Shown one piece after another: positions 1 to 9,579 of a stretch of 64,000 nt of DNA. Source of the stretch: an uncultured Pelagibacteraceae bacterium (GTDB lineage: Bacteria > Pseudomonadota > Alphaproteobacteria > Pelagibacterales > Pelagibacteraceae); contig CABYUV010000002.1 of NCBI GenBank assembly GCA_902522115.1, positions 1 to 64,000 of the forward strand. The letters run 5' to 3'. The notes below the pieces were generated by a model. The model was not told the origin of the DNA, made no database searches, and was given only the letters and a program-made list of their open reading frames with translations. Position numbers and translations under genes: made by a program. Each line of letters opens with the position of its first letter. The stretch's first letter is position 1.

Positions 1-2
1 AA

Positions 3-1262
3 GAAGTTTTATTAAAATTTGCTGAATTACTTAGAAAACATGGTGAAGAAAATTCAGTTTTAGAAAGTGTTGATACAGGTAAACTTATAACTGATTGTAT
101 TAATGAAGTTGCAAATGATGCCCCAATGCACTTTCAGTGGTATGGAGAATTAATTGATAAAGTATTTGGAAAAGTTGGTCCAACAGAACCATCTATTACA
201 AGTTTAATTGTTAAAGAACCAATTGGAGTTGTTGCTGGAATTGTTCCTTGGAACTTTCCTTTAATGATGGCAGTGTGGAAAATGGCACCAGCTCTTGCAG
301 CAGGTTGTTCGGTAATAATCAAACCAGCAGAGGACACTCCTCTTACCGCAATAAGAGTTGCTCAAATTGGAAAAGAAGCTGGCATACCAGATGGAGGTAA
401 AATGAAAATTGAACCTCATTATCAAAGAAGCTTATGCGCAGAACAAAAATGTGGTGAACAAGCTAACCAAGGACTTATAGCTTTGTGGACTAGTTCTACT
501 GCAAACTACGGTAACTTTGGCCCAGAATTAGCAATTTTCGATTTGCCATTTATTTTTAAATCTTTAGAGGATGCAAAAAGAATATCTGATGAATGGTTAG
601 CTGAAAGACAGTGTAAACTAGCTCTTGAGAATGCTGGTCACATTTGCCTTTCTGTATATTCAAGTGGAGGATTTAGACAGCTTGGAAATGCAACTAAACC
701 TGTTCATGAACCAGATGATATGAAAGGACTTAAATGGAGAACTACTAAAAGTCCAGTTGAGTTCATGCTAGTTAAAAATTGGGGTGCAACACCAACACCT
801 TATGACTGGAGTCAATTATACCAAGGTCTTCAATCAGGTGTAGTTGAAGGTCAGTATGTTGCTAGTCCATGGCAGCATGTAGCAAAACTTCATGAAGTTG
901 CGAAATATTTCACTGAGATCGGAGGAATGTGGTCTGGAAATATTTTAGCGATGGATGCTAAACAGTATAATGCTTTGACTGACCAACAAAGAAAATGGTT
1001 ACATGAAGCAGCTGATGCTTATGGAGAGAAAGTAAACGAGTTAGATAACGCTTGGATTAAAAATGGTGAAGATGCAATTAAAGCATCTGCTAAAGAGTGG
1101 TATGTACCAACAGAAGCGGAAATGACTAAGTGGAGAGCAGGTGCAATTGGTGCATGGCTAGACGCTAAGGGTACTTTTGAACCAGAGGTTGCTAAAAGAG
1201 TACTTCTAGAACAAGGTATGGATGGATTTGTAGCTCAGTTGGAAGCAGCTGGCGCTCTATAA
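3..1262 (+). CDS. Chimeric ORF, open at the left window edge: aldehyde dehydrogenase N-terminal part fused in frame to TRAP transporter solute-binding protein (DctP) lacking its N-terminus
   Basis: Frame is open from base 3 (EVLLKFAELLRKHGEENSVLESVDTGK...). ALDH motifs EPIGVVAGIVPWNFPLMMAVWKMAPALAAGCSVIIKPAEDTPLTA up to about nt 392; then DctP-like sequence GKMKIEPHYQRSL...DDMKGLKWR...WSQLYQGLQSGVVEGQ to 1262. Confidence 0.85.
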   Translation, partial: EVLLKFAELLRKHGEENSVLESVDTGKLITDCINEVANDAPMHFQWYGELIDKVFGKVGPTEPSITSLIVKEPIGVVAGIVPWNFPLMMAVWKMAPALAAGCSVIIKPAEDTPLTAIRVAQIGKEAGIPDGGKMKIEPHYQRSLCAEQKCGEQANQGLIALWTSSTANYGNFGPELAIFDLPFIFKSLEDAKRISDEWLAERQCKLALENAGHICLSVYSSGGFRQLGNATKPVHEPDDMKGLKWRTTKSPVEFMLVKNWGATPTPYDWSQLYQGLQSGVVEGQYVASPWQHVAKLHEVAKYFTEIGGMWSGNILAMDAKQYNALTDQQRKWLHEAADAYGEKVNELDNAWIKNGEDAIKASAKEWYVPTEAEMTKWRAGAIGAWLDAKGTFEPEVAKRVLLEQGMDGFVAQLEAAGAL

Positions 1263-1282
1263 TTCGTTTAAGAAAAAATTGT

Positions 1283-1322
1283 GTAAAGACCGTTTAATTC
1301 TAAAGAATTAGGTGGTCTTTAC
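1283..1322 (+). promoter_or_regulatory. Intercistronic stem-loop between DctP part and dctM
   Basis: gtaaagacc (1283-1291) pairs with ggtctttac (1314-1322); inner taattc/gaatta stem (1295-1300 / 1305-1310); no U-tract follows. Confidence 0.65.
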
Positions 1323-1351
1323 CTAAAACAAATCATAACTTATAAGTATTT

Positions 1352-2635
1352 ATGGAAAGTATTATTTTACTTGTAGTACTCCTTTTTCTAATTTTATTAG
1401 GTGCTCCAATTGGTTTTATATTAATACTGATTCCGTTTGTTTATATTCTTCTAACAGATGCTGTTCCTCTTGTTTTAATCCCTAGTCAAATGTTTACAGC
1501 CATTGACTCAGTTCCATTAACTGCAATCGCATTCTTCATGTTGACAGGTGAATTAATGACAAGTGCCACGATTACAGACCGGTTAGTAGCTTTGAGCAGG
1601 GCATTAATTGGACGTATACGAGGAGGATTAGCCCAAGTGAATGTTCTTGTGAGTATGTTTTTTGCTGGCATGAATGGTTCTGTAGTAGCTGATACAGCCA
1701 CAGTCGGAGCATTAGTTTTACCAGCAATGAAGAAAGCAGGTTATCCTGCTGCATTTTCTGCTGCGGTCACAGGGGTAAGTTCCACAATAGGGGGTATCAT
1801 TCCACCTAGTATCATGATGATTGTGCTTGCTAATGCAACTGAGATTTCAATTGCATCTTTATTTGCAGCTGGAATTATTCCAGGAATCTTGATTGGTGTT
1901 GTAATAATGTTAATCAACCATTATTTCGCAGTTAAATATAACTTTGAAAGAAGTGATGATCCGTTTTCAGTACGTCGAGCAGGAAAAGAATTATATAGAT
2001 CCTCATTTGCCCTTTTAATACCTTTAGTTTTAGTAGGTTCAGTTATGGGTGGGGTAGCATCAGTTGTTGAGGCTGGAGCTATTACGGCTTTGGTTGCGTT
2101 ATTTACAGGAGTGTTTGTTTATCGAACTATTAAATGGAAAGATTGTACAGGCGCTTTTCGTCGAGCATTTCGTAATTCAGCAATGGTTTTTATTATAATA
2201 GCTGCTTCAGGACCTTTCAGTTGGTTGCTTACATCTCTTGGTGCAATAGGTGATCTTGAAACTTGGCTTTTAGGTTTAGCAGATTCCCCTATATTATTTA
2301 TTTTAGCTTTAATACTATTCATTTTTCTTCTTGGAACAGTAATGGACTCCGCAGTTAATATTATCATTGTTGGTCCAGTATTAGTAAATGTTATGTCTCA
2401 AGCTGGATTTCCTGAAGTACAAGCGGCTATGGTCGTAATAGTTGGCTTCTTGATAGGATCAGTAACTCCTCCTGTTGGTGTTGCCTACTTTACCTCAGCA
2501 ACAATTGCACAAGTCCGTCTTGAAAAGGTTGCTATAGCGTTAATTCCTTATCTCGTTGGATTATTTTTACTTTTATTTTTTATTCTTATTGTACCAGAGT
2601 TAACAATGTTTCTTCCAAACTTATTGAGCAATTAA
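1352..2635 (+). CDS. dctM: TRAP transporter large permease subunit
   Basis: 427 aa, multi-TM, DctM motifs GAPIGF, NGSVVADTATVGALVLPAMKKAGYPAAFSAAVTGVSSTIGGIIPPSI. Confidence 0.9.
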   Translation: MESIILLVVLLFLILLGAPIGFILILIPFVYILLTDAVPLVLIPSQMFTAIDSVPLTAIAFFMLTGELMTSATITDRLVALSRALIGRIRGGLAQVNVLVSMFFAGMNGSVVADTATVGALVLPAMKKAGYPAAFSAAVTGVSSTIGGIIPPSIMMIVLANATEISIASLFAAGIIPGILIGVVIMLINHYFAVKYNFERSDDPFSVRRAGKELYRSSFALLIPLVLVGSVMGGVASVVEAGAITALVALFTGVFVYRTIKWKDCTGAFRRAFRNSAMVFIIIAASGPFSWLLTSLGAIGDLETWLLGLADSPILFILALILFIFLLGTVMDSAVNIIIVGPVLVNVMSQAGFPEVQAAMVVIVGFLIGSVTPPVGVAYFTSATIAQVRLEKVAIALIPYLVGLFLLLFFILIVPELTMFLPNLLSN

Positions 2636-2639
2636 TGAA

Positions 2640-3149
2640 ATGATAAGATTTTTAAACAGTATTGATCGTTTTATTCACCGTACGTTGGAAGCTATGTGCT
2701 CACTCTTGTTGGCTGCAATGGTTGGTTTTACTCTTTACAATGTTACAATGCGATATGTCTTTAATAACCCTCCTGTTTGGGGAGATTTGCTAACAGTATT
2801 AAGTAATATTTGGTTGATGTTTATTGCACTTTCTCTTACAGCAAGAGACAATGAACACGTAGCATTAAATTTAATTTATGAAAAATTACCAGAGAGAGTT
2901 TCATTATACATACGCCAGTTCTGGAAAATTATGATTATGATAATTGGTGTAGTCTTAATAATTTATGGAATTGAACTTGTAGAGGGTATGCGAGGAAAGT
3001 ATTGGGAAATGTGGTATTTAGAAATTAGCATGCAAGGTATTGAGTTCAAACCGAATTATATGCCCAAAAAATATGCAGTTGCTATCCTACCTTTAGCTGG
3101 ATTTTTAACTACCATTGGTGCTGCCATTGGTTTTATAAAGAAGGTCTAA
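2640..3149 (+). CDS. dctQ: TRAP transporter small permease subunit
   Basis: 169 aa, four TM, downstream of dctM; MRYVFNNPPVWGDLLT, LTARDNEHV motifs. Confidence 0.8.
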   Translation: MIRFLNSIDRFIHRTLEAMCSLLLAAMVGFTLYNVTMRYVFNNPPVWGDLLTVLSNIWLMFIALSLTARDNEHVALNLIYEKLPERVSLYIRQFWKIMIMIIGVVLIIYGIELVEGMRGKYWEMWYLEISMQGIEFKPNYMPKKYAVAILPLAGFLTTIGAAIGFIKKV

Positions 3150-3169
3150 TCTTATTATAATGTTTCCTA

Positions 3170-5095
3170 TTAACCTTTGCCTCTCCAAGGAATAGTTTTA
3201 TCTATTATTTTTCTTAATGTAATATCAAATAAAAGACCTAGTAGACCCATAATAATTATCGTTATCCAAATAACTTCCCACTGGAAGTATTTTTTTGCAA
3301 CATTTTCAACAAAACCAATACCAGTCGTACCTGCTAGAAACTCTGCAGCAACAAGTGTTCCCCAACACATACCAACAGCAACTCTAATTCCTGTAAGAAT
3401 TTCAGGAAGTGAATTTGGGAAAATTACATGTCTTAAAATTTGTTTTTTAGTAGCCCCTAATGAGTGTGCTGCATGGATTTTTGAGAGTTGTGTTCCTGAA
3501 GCACCGGCTCTTGCAGAAATAATCATAATAGATAACGAGACCATAAATAATAAAAACACTTTTCCAGAGTTATCAATTCCAAGCACAGAAATAATTAAAG
3601 GTGCCCATGCAAGAGGAGGGACCGGTCTATAAAGTTCAATTAACGGATCAAAGAAACCTTTGGCAAATCTGTTTAGACCCATAAATAATCCCAATGGAAC
3701 ACCAATAATAATTCCAAAAACTAATCCTAAAAACACCCTCATAAATGAGTCCCAGATATGTCCGTACGGAACGGGAACTTTCAGTAATTTAAAGTCACCT
3801 GTTACAAATTTTAAAACATTACTTTTAAAGTTTTCTTTTACAATCCCATCTTTTGTATGAACTGGATATTCACCAGGCAATATATCTGCTATCCAATCTG
3901 GTAAAATGAAGCCTATCATTTTACTGACATCAACCATTTCAATCCATAAAAGAGGAACATTTTTGTATCCAACACTTGGTTTTGATAGTTCCACAAATTT
4001 ATTAAATGTATCAGATGGTTTAGGCAGCCATCTACCTGAACCTTGCTCAGAACAAGTTGCTCCACTTGCTACAATTGTTCCTGAAGGAAACAAAAGGATA
4101 TCAATTAATCTTAATCCACCTTGTTCTTTTTTTTGCAATTCATCAAACTCTAAGATGGCTTCTTGCATTTCGTTTAATGCATTAGGAGGATAAATGCTTG
4201 CAAATTCTATTCTTCTTGCAATTTTAACGATATTTTTTGCATAGTCAGATGCTATCTCTTCACTATCATTTAAACTTTTTCTATAAGCTTTAATATCATC
4301 TTTTAATTGTTTTATTGTGCTTTTGAATAATGGATTGTGATTTCTTAATTTAAAAAACTTATCATTTATTAAACTTAGTTCTTTTGCCGCTGCATGAAAT
4401 TTTAAACCTTTAATAGTCTGAGGAGCAGTTGGTATCTCAATAGTGTTTTCTATTGAACCACTCCCAGAGTCTATTGTGACAATTCCCCAACCACCTTGTT
4501 CATCAACAAGTTTTTGTCTTTCAATTTTTTGAGCGTCTGTTTCAAAAGGATAATTTTCCTTTTGAAAATTAATACTGAGTTGCTTTATTTGCTCAGTCAT
4601 TTCTTGAATTTTTATTTTGGTATCTATTTCTATTAATTCTTCACTTGTTAACAATGGAATTAATTTAGAGGTTCTATCAATATAACTTACAAGGATTTTT
4701 TTTTGTTGATCGTTTAGATCTGTGGATCCTTTAATTTCATTTGCAATTTTTATAAGATTTTTATTTTCAATTTTTATAATTGAAGTACTTTTGAACTCTC
4801 TCTCCTCAATAGGAAATTGATATTTTAAGCCTAATAATGATTCATTTATTTTAGCAACTTGACACAATTCATTTGCAGATTTTGGATAAAAACCTCTTGC
4901 TATATCCCATGAATAATAAAGCCACAGCATTAATATTGCACTACTACCAACAATTACCCAGTGCGTTCCTCCTTTAGATCTTTCTGGATTACCAAATACA
5001 GCATCAACTTTTTCAGTTTTAATTAATCTTCTTCCATAAAGAATGCATCCAATAATAGATACTACAATTAGTATTGTTACAATTTGGGTTAGCAT
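3170..5095 (-). CDS. tauC: Taurine/nitrate-type ABC transporter permease with large N-terminal extension
   Basis: C-terminal about 220 aa is a TauC/SsuC-type permease (SLGATKKQILRHVIFPNSLPEILTGIRVAVGMCWGTLVAAE); N-terminal about 400 aa is not part of the usual family; adjacent to ATPase and binding protein. Confidence 0.8.
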   Translation of the reverse strand: MLTQIVTILIVVSIIGCILYGRRLIKTEKVDAVFGNPERSKGGTHWVIVGSSAILMLWLYYSWDIARGFYPKSANELCQVAKINESLLGLKYQFPIEEREFKSTSIIKIENKNLIKIANEIKGSTDLNDQQKKILVSYIDRTSKLIPLLTSEELIEIDTKIKIQEMTEQIKQLSINFQKENYPFETDAQKIERQKLVDEQGGWGIVTIDSGSGSIENTIEIPTAPQTIKGLKFHAAAKELSLINDKFFKLRNHNPLFKSTIKQLKDDIKAYRKSLNDSEEIASDYAKNIVKIARRIEFASIYPPNALNEMQEAILEFDELQKKEQGGLRLIDILLFPSGTIVASGATCSEQGSGRWLPKPSDTFNKFVELSKPSVGYKNVPLLWIEMVDVSKMIGFILPDWIADILPGEYPVHTKDGIVKENFKSNVLKFVTGDFKLLKVPVPYGHIWDSFMRVFLGLVFGIIIGVPLGLFMGLNRFAKGFFDPLIELYRPVPPLAWAPLIISVLGIDNSGKVFLLFMVSLSIMIISARAGASGTQLSKIHAAHSLGATKKQILRHVIFPNSLPEILTGIRVAVGMCWGTLVAAEFLAGTTGIGFVENVAKKYFQWEVIWITIIIMGLLGLLFDITLRKIIDKTIPWRGKG

Positions 5096-5892
5096 TAATT
5101 ATCTTTTCCCATTATTTCTTCTTCCATGTTCCAGATCATGGATAAAATTTCTTCTCTAGTAGATGAAAATTCTTTATTTTTTTTAATTTCTCTTAAATCT
5201 TGTGTAAGACCCATTTCTGCAAATGGAAGATTGTATTCTTTATGTATTCTTCCTGGTCTTGGTGCCATAACATATAATCTTTCACCAAGTAAGAGAGCTT
5301 CTTCCACGGAGTGAGTAATTAAAATAATAGTTTTTCCGGTTTCTTTCCAAATTTTTAAAACTAATGACTGCATCTTTTCTCTTGTTAATGCATCTAAAGC
5401 CCCTAATGGCTCATCCATTAAAATTAGATCAGGATCATTTATTAAACATCTTGCAAGAGCAACTCTTTGCTGCATACCACCTGACAATTGATAAGTAGGA
5501 GTGTTACCAAATCCTTTCAAACCAACTATATCTAACCATTCCTCAACTTTATTAGCTGTAACTTCAGGATCTTCTTTTTTCATCCTAAGTCCAAAATTTA
5601 CATTCTCAGCTACTGTTAACCATTCAAACAAAGCACCTTGTTGAAATACCATTCCTCTTTCAACACCAGGCCCATCAATTTCATTATTATTTAATATAAT
5701 TTTTCCTGAAGTAGGTCTTAAAAATCCGGCAGTAATGTTCAGTAAAGTTGTTTTTCCGCAACCAGAAGGACCAAGAACTGTAAGCAACTCCCCTTTTTTT
5801 AAAGTAAAACTTACATCCTTAAGCGCATGAACTGTTTCTCCTTTTGGAGTTTTAAAAATCATATTTAGATTTTGAGAAACAAGATCACTCAT
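5095..5892 (-). CDS. tauB: Taurine/nitrate-type ABC transporter ATP-binding protein
   Basis: Walker A GPSGCGKTT, signature LSGGMQQRVALAR, Walker B LILMDEPLGALD. Confidence 0.88.
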   Translation of the reverse strand: MSDLVSQNLNMIFKTPKGETVHALKDVSFTLKKGELLTVLGPSGCGKTTLLNITAGFLRPTSGKIILNNNEIDGPGVERGMVFQQGALFEWLTVAENVNFGLRMKKEDPEVTANKVEEWLDIVGLKGFGNTPTYQLSGGMQQRVALARCLINDPDLILMDEPLGALDALTREKMQSLVLKIWKETGKTIILITHSVEEALLLGERLYVMAPRPGRIHKEYNLPFAEMGLTQDLREIKKNKEFSSTREEILSMIWNMEEEIMGKDN

Positions 5893-5917
5893 AGTGCCCT
5901 TATATTTGAAATTTTTT

Positions 5918-5956
5918 AAAAAAAATAGGCACTAATTATTAAATCAGTGCCTATTT
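5918..5956 (-). terminator. Stem-loop with U-tract between tauA and tauB
   Basis: Perfect 11-bp stem aaataggcact (5923-5933) / agtgcctattt (5946-5956); on the minus strand followed by a T-run. Confidence 0.7.
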
Positions 5957-5978
5957 AAAAAGTTTTAAACCTTTAAAA

Positions 5979-6920
5979 TTATAAAGGTAAGAAACTTGTA
6001 TCTACGTTTCCTTTTGGTGTTCCCATTCCATCCAAGAAACCAGCTAGATTACCACTCTCCATAGATTTTTTAGTTTCTTCAGGAGTTAAGAATTTAAATC
6101 CATCTAAAGTACCCTTCATTTTTGATACCTCCATCGCAGATGCTTTAGACATAGAATTCATATCGCTTTTACCCGAATTATATCTTGCATTAGCTTCATG
6201 AGTAACTTCAACAAAAGTTCTTACCATACCTGGATTTTCATTCATAAACTTATTAGTTACAGAAGTAATATCTATACCTAGAATACCTCCAGCTCTAGCT
6301 TCCTCAACTGAAATTAATCTTGAACCAACTTCTGTAGCTGCTGCAATTGAATTACCACCAAATAAACATGCCATTGCAACATCACCACTTACTAAAGCTG
6401 CAGCTCCATCTTCTGGAACCATATCAATAACAGTCATTTTGCTTGGATCGGCACCAACAATTTCCATACTTGCAGTAAAAACATAATCAGCCATAGTACC
6501 TAATGGCACTGCAACTTTTTTACCCTCTAATTCACTAGCGTTTGCTTTTGTAATTCCAGAAGCATTAGATGTAACACATGTAGTTCCACCCATTCCGTAT
6601 TCCATTGCAATATCAATTAGTTTGATAGGTGCATTAGATTTTACAGCGTTGATAAAAGGCACTAAACCTTGTGAGTAAGAAATGTCAATATCTCCTGCTA
6701 GCATGGCCTCTGTCATTTCCACACCAGTATTGAAGCTTGTCCACTTGACTGGAACTCCTAAAGCTTTTGAGTAATTTTTCTTCATCATGTCCTCTAGGTT
6801 TGGACTTGGCCATTCTAGAAAGTATGCAACTCTAACCTCATTTGCAGCTGAATTAGCAACTGAAATTGATAGGTTAAGTGCAAAAATAGATCCTAGAATA
6901 AAACTTAGTATTTTTTTCAT
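5979..6920 (-). CDS. tauA: Taurine-type ABC transporter substrate-binding protein
   Basis: 313 aa with signal peptide; VRVAYFLEWPSPN, MLAGDIDISYSQGLVPFINAVKSN; first gene of the tau operon. Confidence 0.85.
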   Translation of the reverse strand: MKKILSFILGSIFALNLSISVANSAANEVRVAYFLEWPSPNLEDMMKKNYSKALGVPVKWTSFNTGVEMTEAMLAGDIDISYSQGLVPFINAVKSNAPIKLIDIAMEYGMGGTTCVTSNASGITKANASELEGKKVAVPLGTMADYVFTASMEIVGADPSKMTVIDMVPEDGAAALVSGDVAMACLFGGNSIAAATEVGSRLISVEEARAGGILGIDITSVTNKFMNENPGMVRTFVEVTHEANARYNSGKSDMNSMSKASAMEVSKMKGTLDGFKFLTPEETKKSMESGNLAGFLDGMGTPKGNVDTSFLPL

Positions 6921-7102
6921 TTATTCCCCTATGTTTAATTAATTAAATTATCGATATTTAAATTCAAATTGTGCCCGAAGTAAAACAAAAAAGAAAACTT
7001 ATACAATCACTGGTTGTGTCAATAATGTGGTAGTTAATCCATTTATTTTAGTCTAAAGAGGCCTTAAGATTAATTTTAAAATATATTTAGAAAGTAATTT
7101 TT

Positions 7103-8449
7103 ATGAGCACACAAAATAAAACAGCAATACCAAATTCTTTGAATGAACATTGGATGCCATTCACATCTAACAAGGATTTTAAAGAGAACCCAAGATTAAT
7201 TGTTGAAGCAAAAGGTGTGTATTTAAAAAACCATCAAGGACAAACTCAAATCGATGCAAGTTCAGGATTATTTTGTAATCCTTTAGGTCATGGTAGAGAA
7301 GAAATTATTGAGGCAATAACAAATCAATTAAAAACATTAGATTATTGTCAACCTTTCCAACAAGGATTTGGTGGATCATTTGAATTAGCTACAAGAATTT
7401 CAAAACATACGCCAGGTAATTTAAATAGAATGTTTTATACTATTTGTGGTTCAACAGCTGTTGAAACTGCAATTAAAATTGCAATTGCTTACCATAGAGC
7501 AAGAGGAGATAGTCAAAGATTTAGATTTGTTGGTAGAGAAAGAGGATACCACGGAATGAATATTGGAGCGACTTCTGTTGGAGGTATGGTTAACAACGTT
7601 AAAACTTTTGCAAGTGTTTTAATGCCAGGTGTTGTTCATATGAGGCATACACATTTACCAGAGCATAAATTTGTAAGTGGTCAACCAGAAACAGGTGTAG
7701 AGCTAGCAGAAGATTTAGAAAGAATTTGTATGAACTTTGGCGCTGAGAATATTGCAGCTTGTATTGTAGAACCTATTGCAGGATCAACAGGAACATTGGT
7801 ACCACCAAAAGGATACTTACAAAGATTAAGAGAGATTTGTGATAAACATGGAATACTTTTAATTTTTGATGAAGTAATTACAGGCTGGGGAAGAACTGGT
7901 TCGCCATTTGCATCACAAGAGTATGGAGTAACTCCAGATATGATGACAATGGCAAAAGCTACCACTAACGGTATTAGTCCAATGGGAGTAGTTGCTTGTA
8001 AGGAGGATATTTATGATGCTATTGCTGAAAATGCTCCAAAAGGAACTATAGAATTATTTCATGGGTATACTTATTCAGGTATTCCAATTTCAGTAGCTGC
8101 TGGATTAGCAGTACAAGATATTATTGAAAAAGATGATATTTTTAATAGAGCTAAAAATTTATCACCTTATTTCCAAGAGGGTTTAATGTCTTTAAAAGAT
8201 ATCGATGTCGTTGACAACATTAGAGGGTACGGAATGATGGGTGGTATTGATATTGTTATGGACAAAAAACCAGGTGCAGCAGGATTAACTTGCTTCAAAC
8301 ATTGTTACGAAGCTGGAGTTAATTTTAAAGCTACTGGAGATTGTTTAATTATTGCCCCAATGTTTATTTGTGAGAAAAAACACATAGATGAGATAATTGA
8401 AAAGCTTCGAACCGGGATAACAAATTACTCAAAAAGTAAAAAGAATTAA
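7103..8449 (+). CDS. Class III aminotransferase, omega-amino acid or taurine:pyruvate type
   Basis: LNEHWMPFTSNKDFKENPRLIVEAKGVYL, IFDEVITGWGRTGSPFA, PLP lysine region MTMAKATTNG; adjacent to tauABC and ald. Confidence 0.85.
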   Translation: MSTQNKTAIPNSLNEHWMPFTSNKDFKENPRLIVEAKGVYLKNHQGQTQIDASSGLFCNPLGHGREEIIEAITNQLKTLDYCQPFQQGFGGSFELATRISKHTPGNLNRMFYTICGSTAVETAIKIAIAYHRARGDSQRFRFVGRERGYHGMNIGATSVGGMVNNVKTFASVLMPGVVHMRHTHLPEHKFVSGQPETGVELAEDLERICMNFGAENIAACIVEPIAGSTGTLVPPKGYLQRLREICDKHGILLIFDEVITGWGRTGSPFASQEYGVTPDMMTMAKATTNGISPMGVVACKEDIYDAIAENAPKGTIELFHGYTYSGIPISVAAGLAVQDIIEKDDIFNRAKNLSPYFQEGLMSLKDIDVVDNIRGYGMMGGIDIVMDKKPGAAGLTCFKHCYEAGVNFKATGDCLIIAPMFICEKKHIDEIIEKLRTGITNYSKSKKN

Positions 8450-8458
8450 TTTTCATAT

Positions 8459-9577
8459 ATGAAAATTGGGGTTCCTAAAGAAATAAAACCACAAGAAAAT
8501 AGAATTGGTTTAACTCCAGAAAGTGTAAAAACTTTGGTTTCAGAAGGACATGAGGTTTTAGTTGAAAATAATGGTGGATTTGAAGCTGGTTTTGAAAATG
8601 ATCAATATTTAAAAGCCGGTGCTAAAATTGCTGATACAGCAGATGACATTTTTAATGATGCAGAAATAATTGTTAAGGTAAAAGAACCTCAAAAAGTAGA
8701 AGTTGATATGATTAGAGAAAACCAAATCGTCTATACTTATCTTCATTTAGCTGCCGCAAAAGAATTAACCGAGGGATTAATAAAATCTAAAAGCATTAAT
8801 ATTGCTTACGAGACTGTGACAGATGACAATGGAAGATTGCCTTTACTTGCACCAATGAGCGCTGTAGCTGGGAGAATGTCAGTACAAGCTGGAGCTCATT
8901 GTTTAGAAAAAAACCAAAGTGGTAGAGGTTTGCTTTTAGGAGGTGCACCAGGTGTAACAGGTGGAACAGTAGTTATATTGGGTGGAGGAGTTGTTGGAGA
9001 AAATGCTGCAGTGATTGCAACTGGTATGCAAGCAAAAGTTCATATTGTAGATAAATCTGAAGCAAGATTAAAACAACTTGTAGAAATATTTGGAGATAAA
9101 ATTGTACCAGAGCAAAGTGATAAAACAGATTTAGATAAATTAGTTGCTGAAGCAGATCTATTAGTTGGTGGAGTATTAATCCCAGGTGCAGAAGCACCAA
9201 AATTAATTACCAAAGAAATGATTAAAACAATGAAAAGAGGTTCTGTAATCGTTGACGTTGCTATAGATCAAGGAGGCTGTGTGGAAACTAGTAAACCCAC
9301 AACACACGGTGATCCAACCTATATAGTTGATGATGTAGTACATTATTGTGTTGCTAACATGCCTGGTGGTGTTCCTAGAACATCAACATTGGCATTAAAT
9401 AATGCAACCTTACCTTTCTTAGTTAAGCTTGCTAATAAAGGTTATCAAAAAGCACTTAGTGAAGATAAAAATTTTTTAGCAGGGTTAAATGTTCACAAAG
9501 GTCAAGTAACTTACAAAGCGGTTGCTGATGTTTTTGGGCATAATTATGTAGAACCTGGAGAAGCTATCAAACATTAA
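8459..9577 (+). CDS. ald: Alanine dehydrogenase
   Basis: MKIGVPKEIKPQENRIGLTPESV start; GGGVVGENAAVIATGMQAKVHIVD nucleotide-binding motif; 372 aa. Confidence 0.92.
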   Translation: MKIGVPKEIKPQENRIGLTPESVKTLVSEGHEVLVENNGGFEAGFENDQYLKAGAKIADTADDIFNDAEIIVKVKEPQKVEVDMIRENQIVYTYLHLAAAKELTEGLIKSKSINIAYETVTDDNGRLPLLAPMSAVAGRMSVQAGAHCLEKNQSGRGLLLGGAPGVTGGTVVILGGGVVGENAAVIATGMQAKVHIVDKSEARLKQLVEIFGDKIVPEQSDKTDLDKLVAEADLLVGGVLIPGAEAPKLITKEMIKTMKRGSVIVDVAIDQGGCVETSKPTTHGDPTYIVDDVVHYCVANMPGGVPRTSTLALNNATLPFLVKLANKGYQKALSEDKNFLAGLNVHKGQVTYKAVADVFGHNYVEPGEAIKH

Positions 9578-9579
9578 AG

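Noticed and set aside
3177-4193. Plus-strand ORFs of 66-151 aa across the tau permease
   Set aside because: They lie antisense to a well-supported 641-aa gene, have no recognizable motifs and low-complexity composition.
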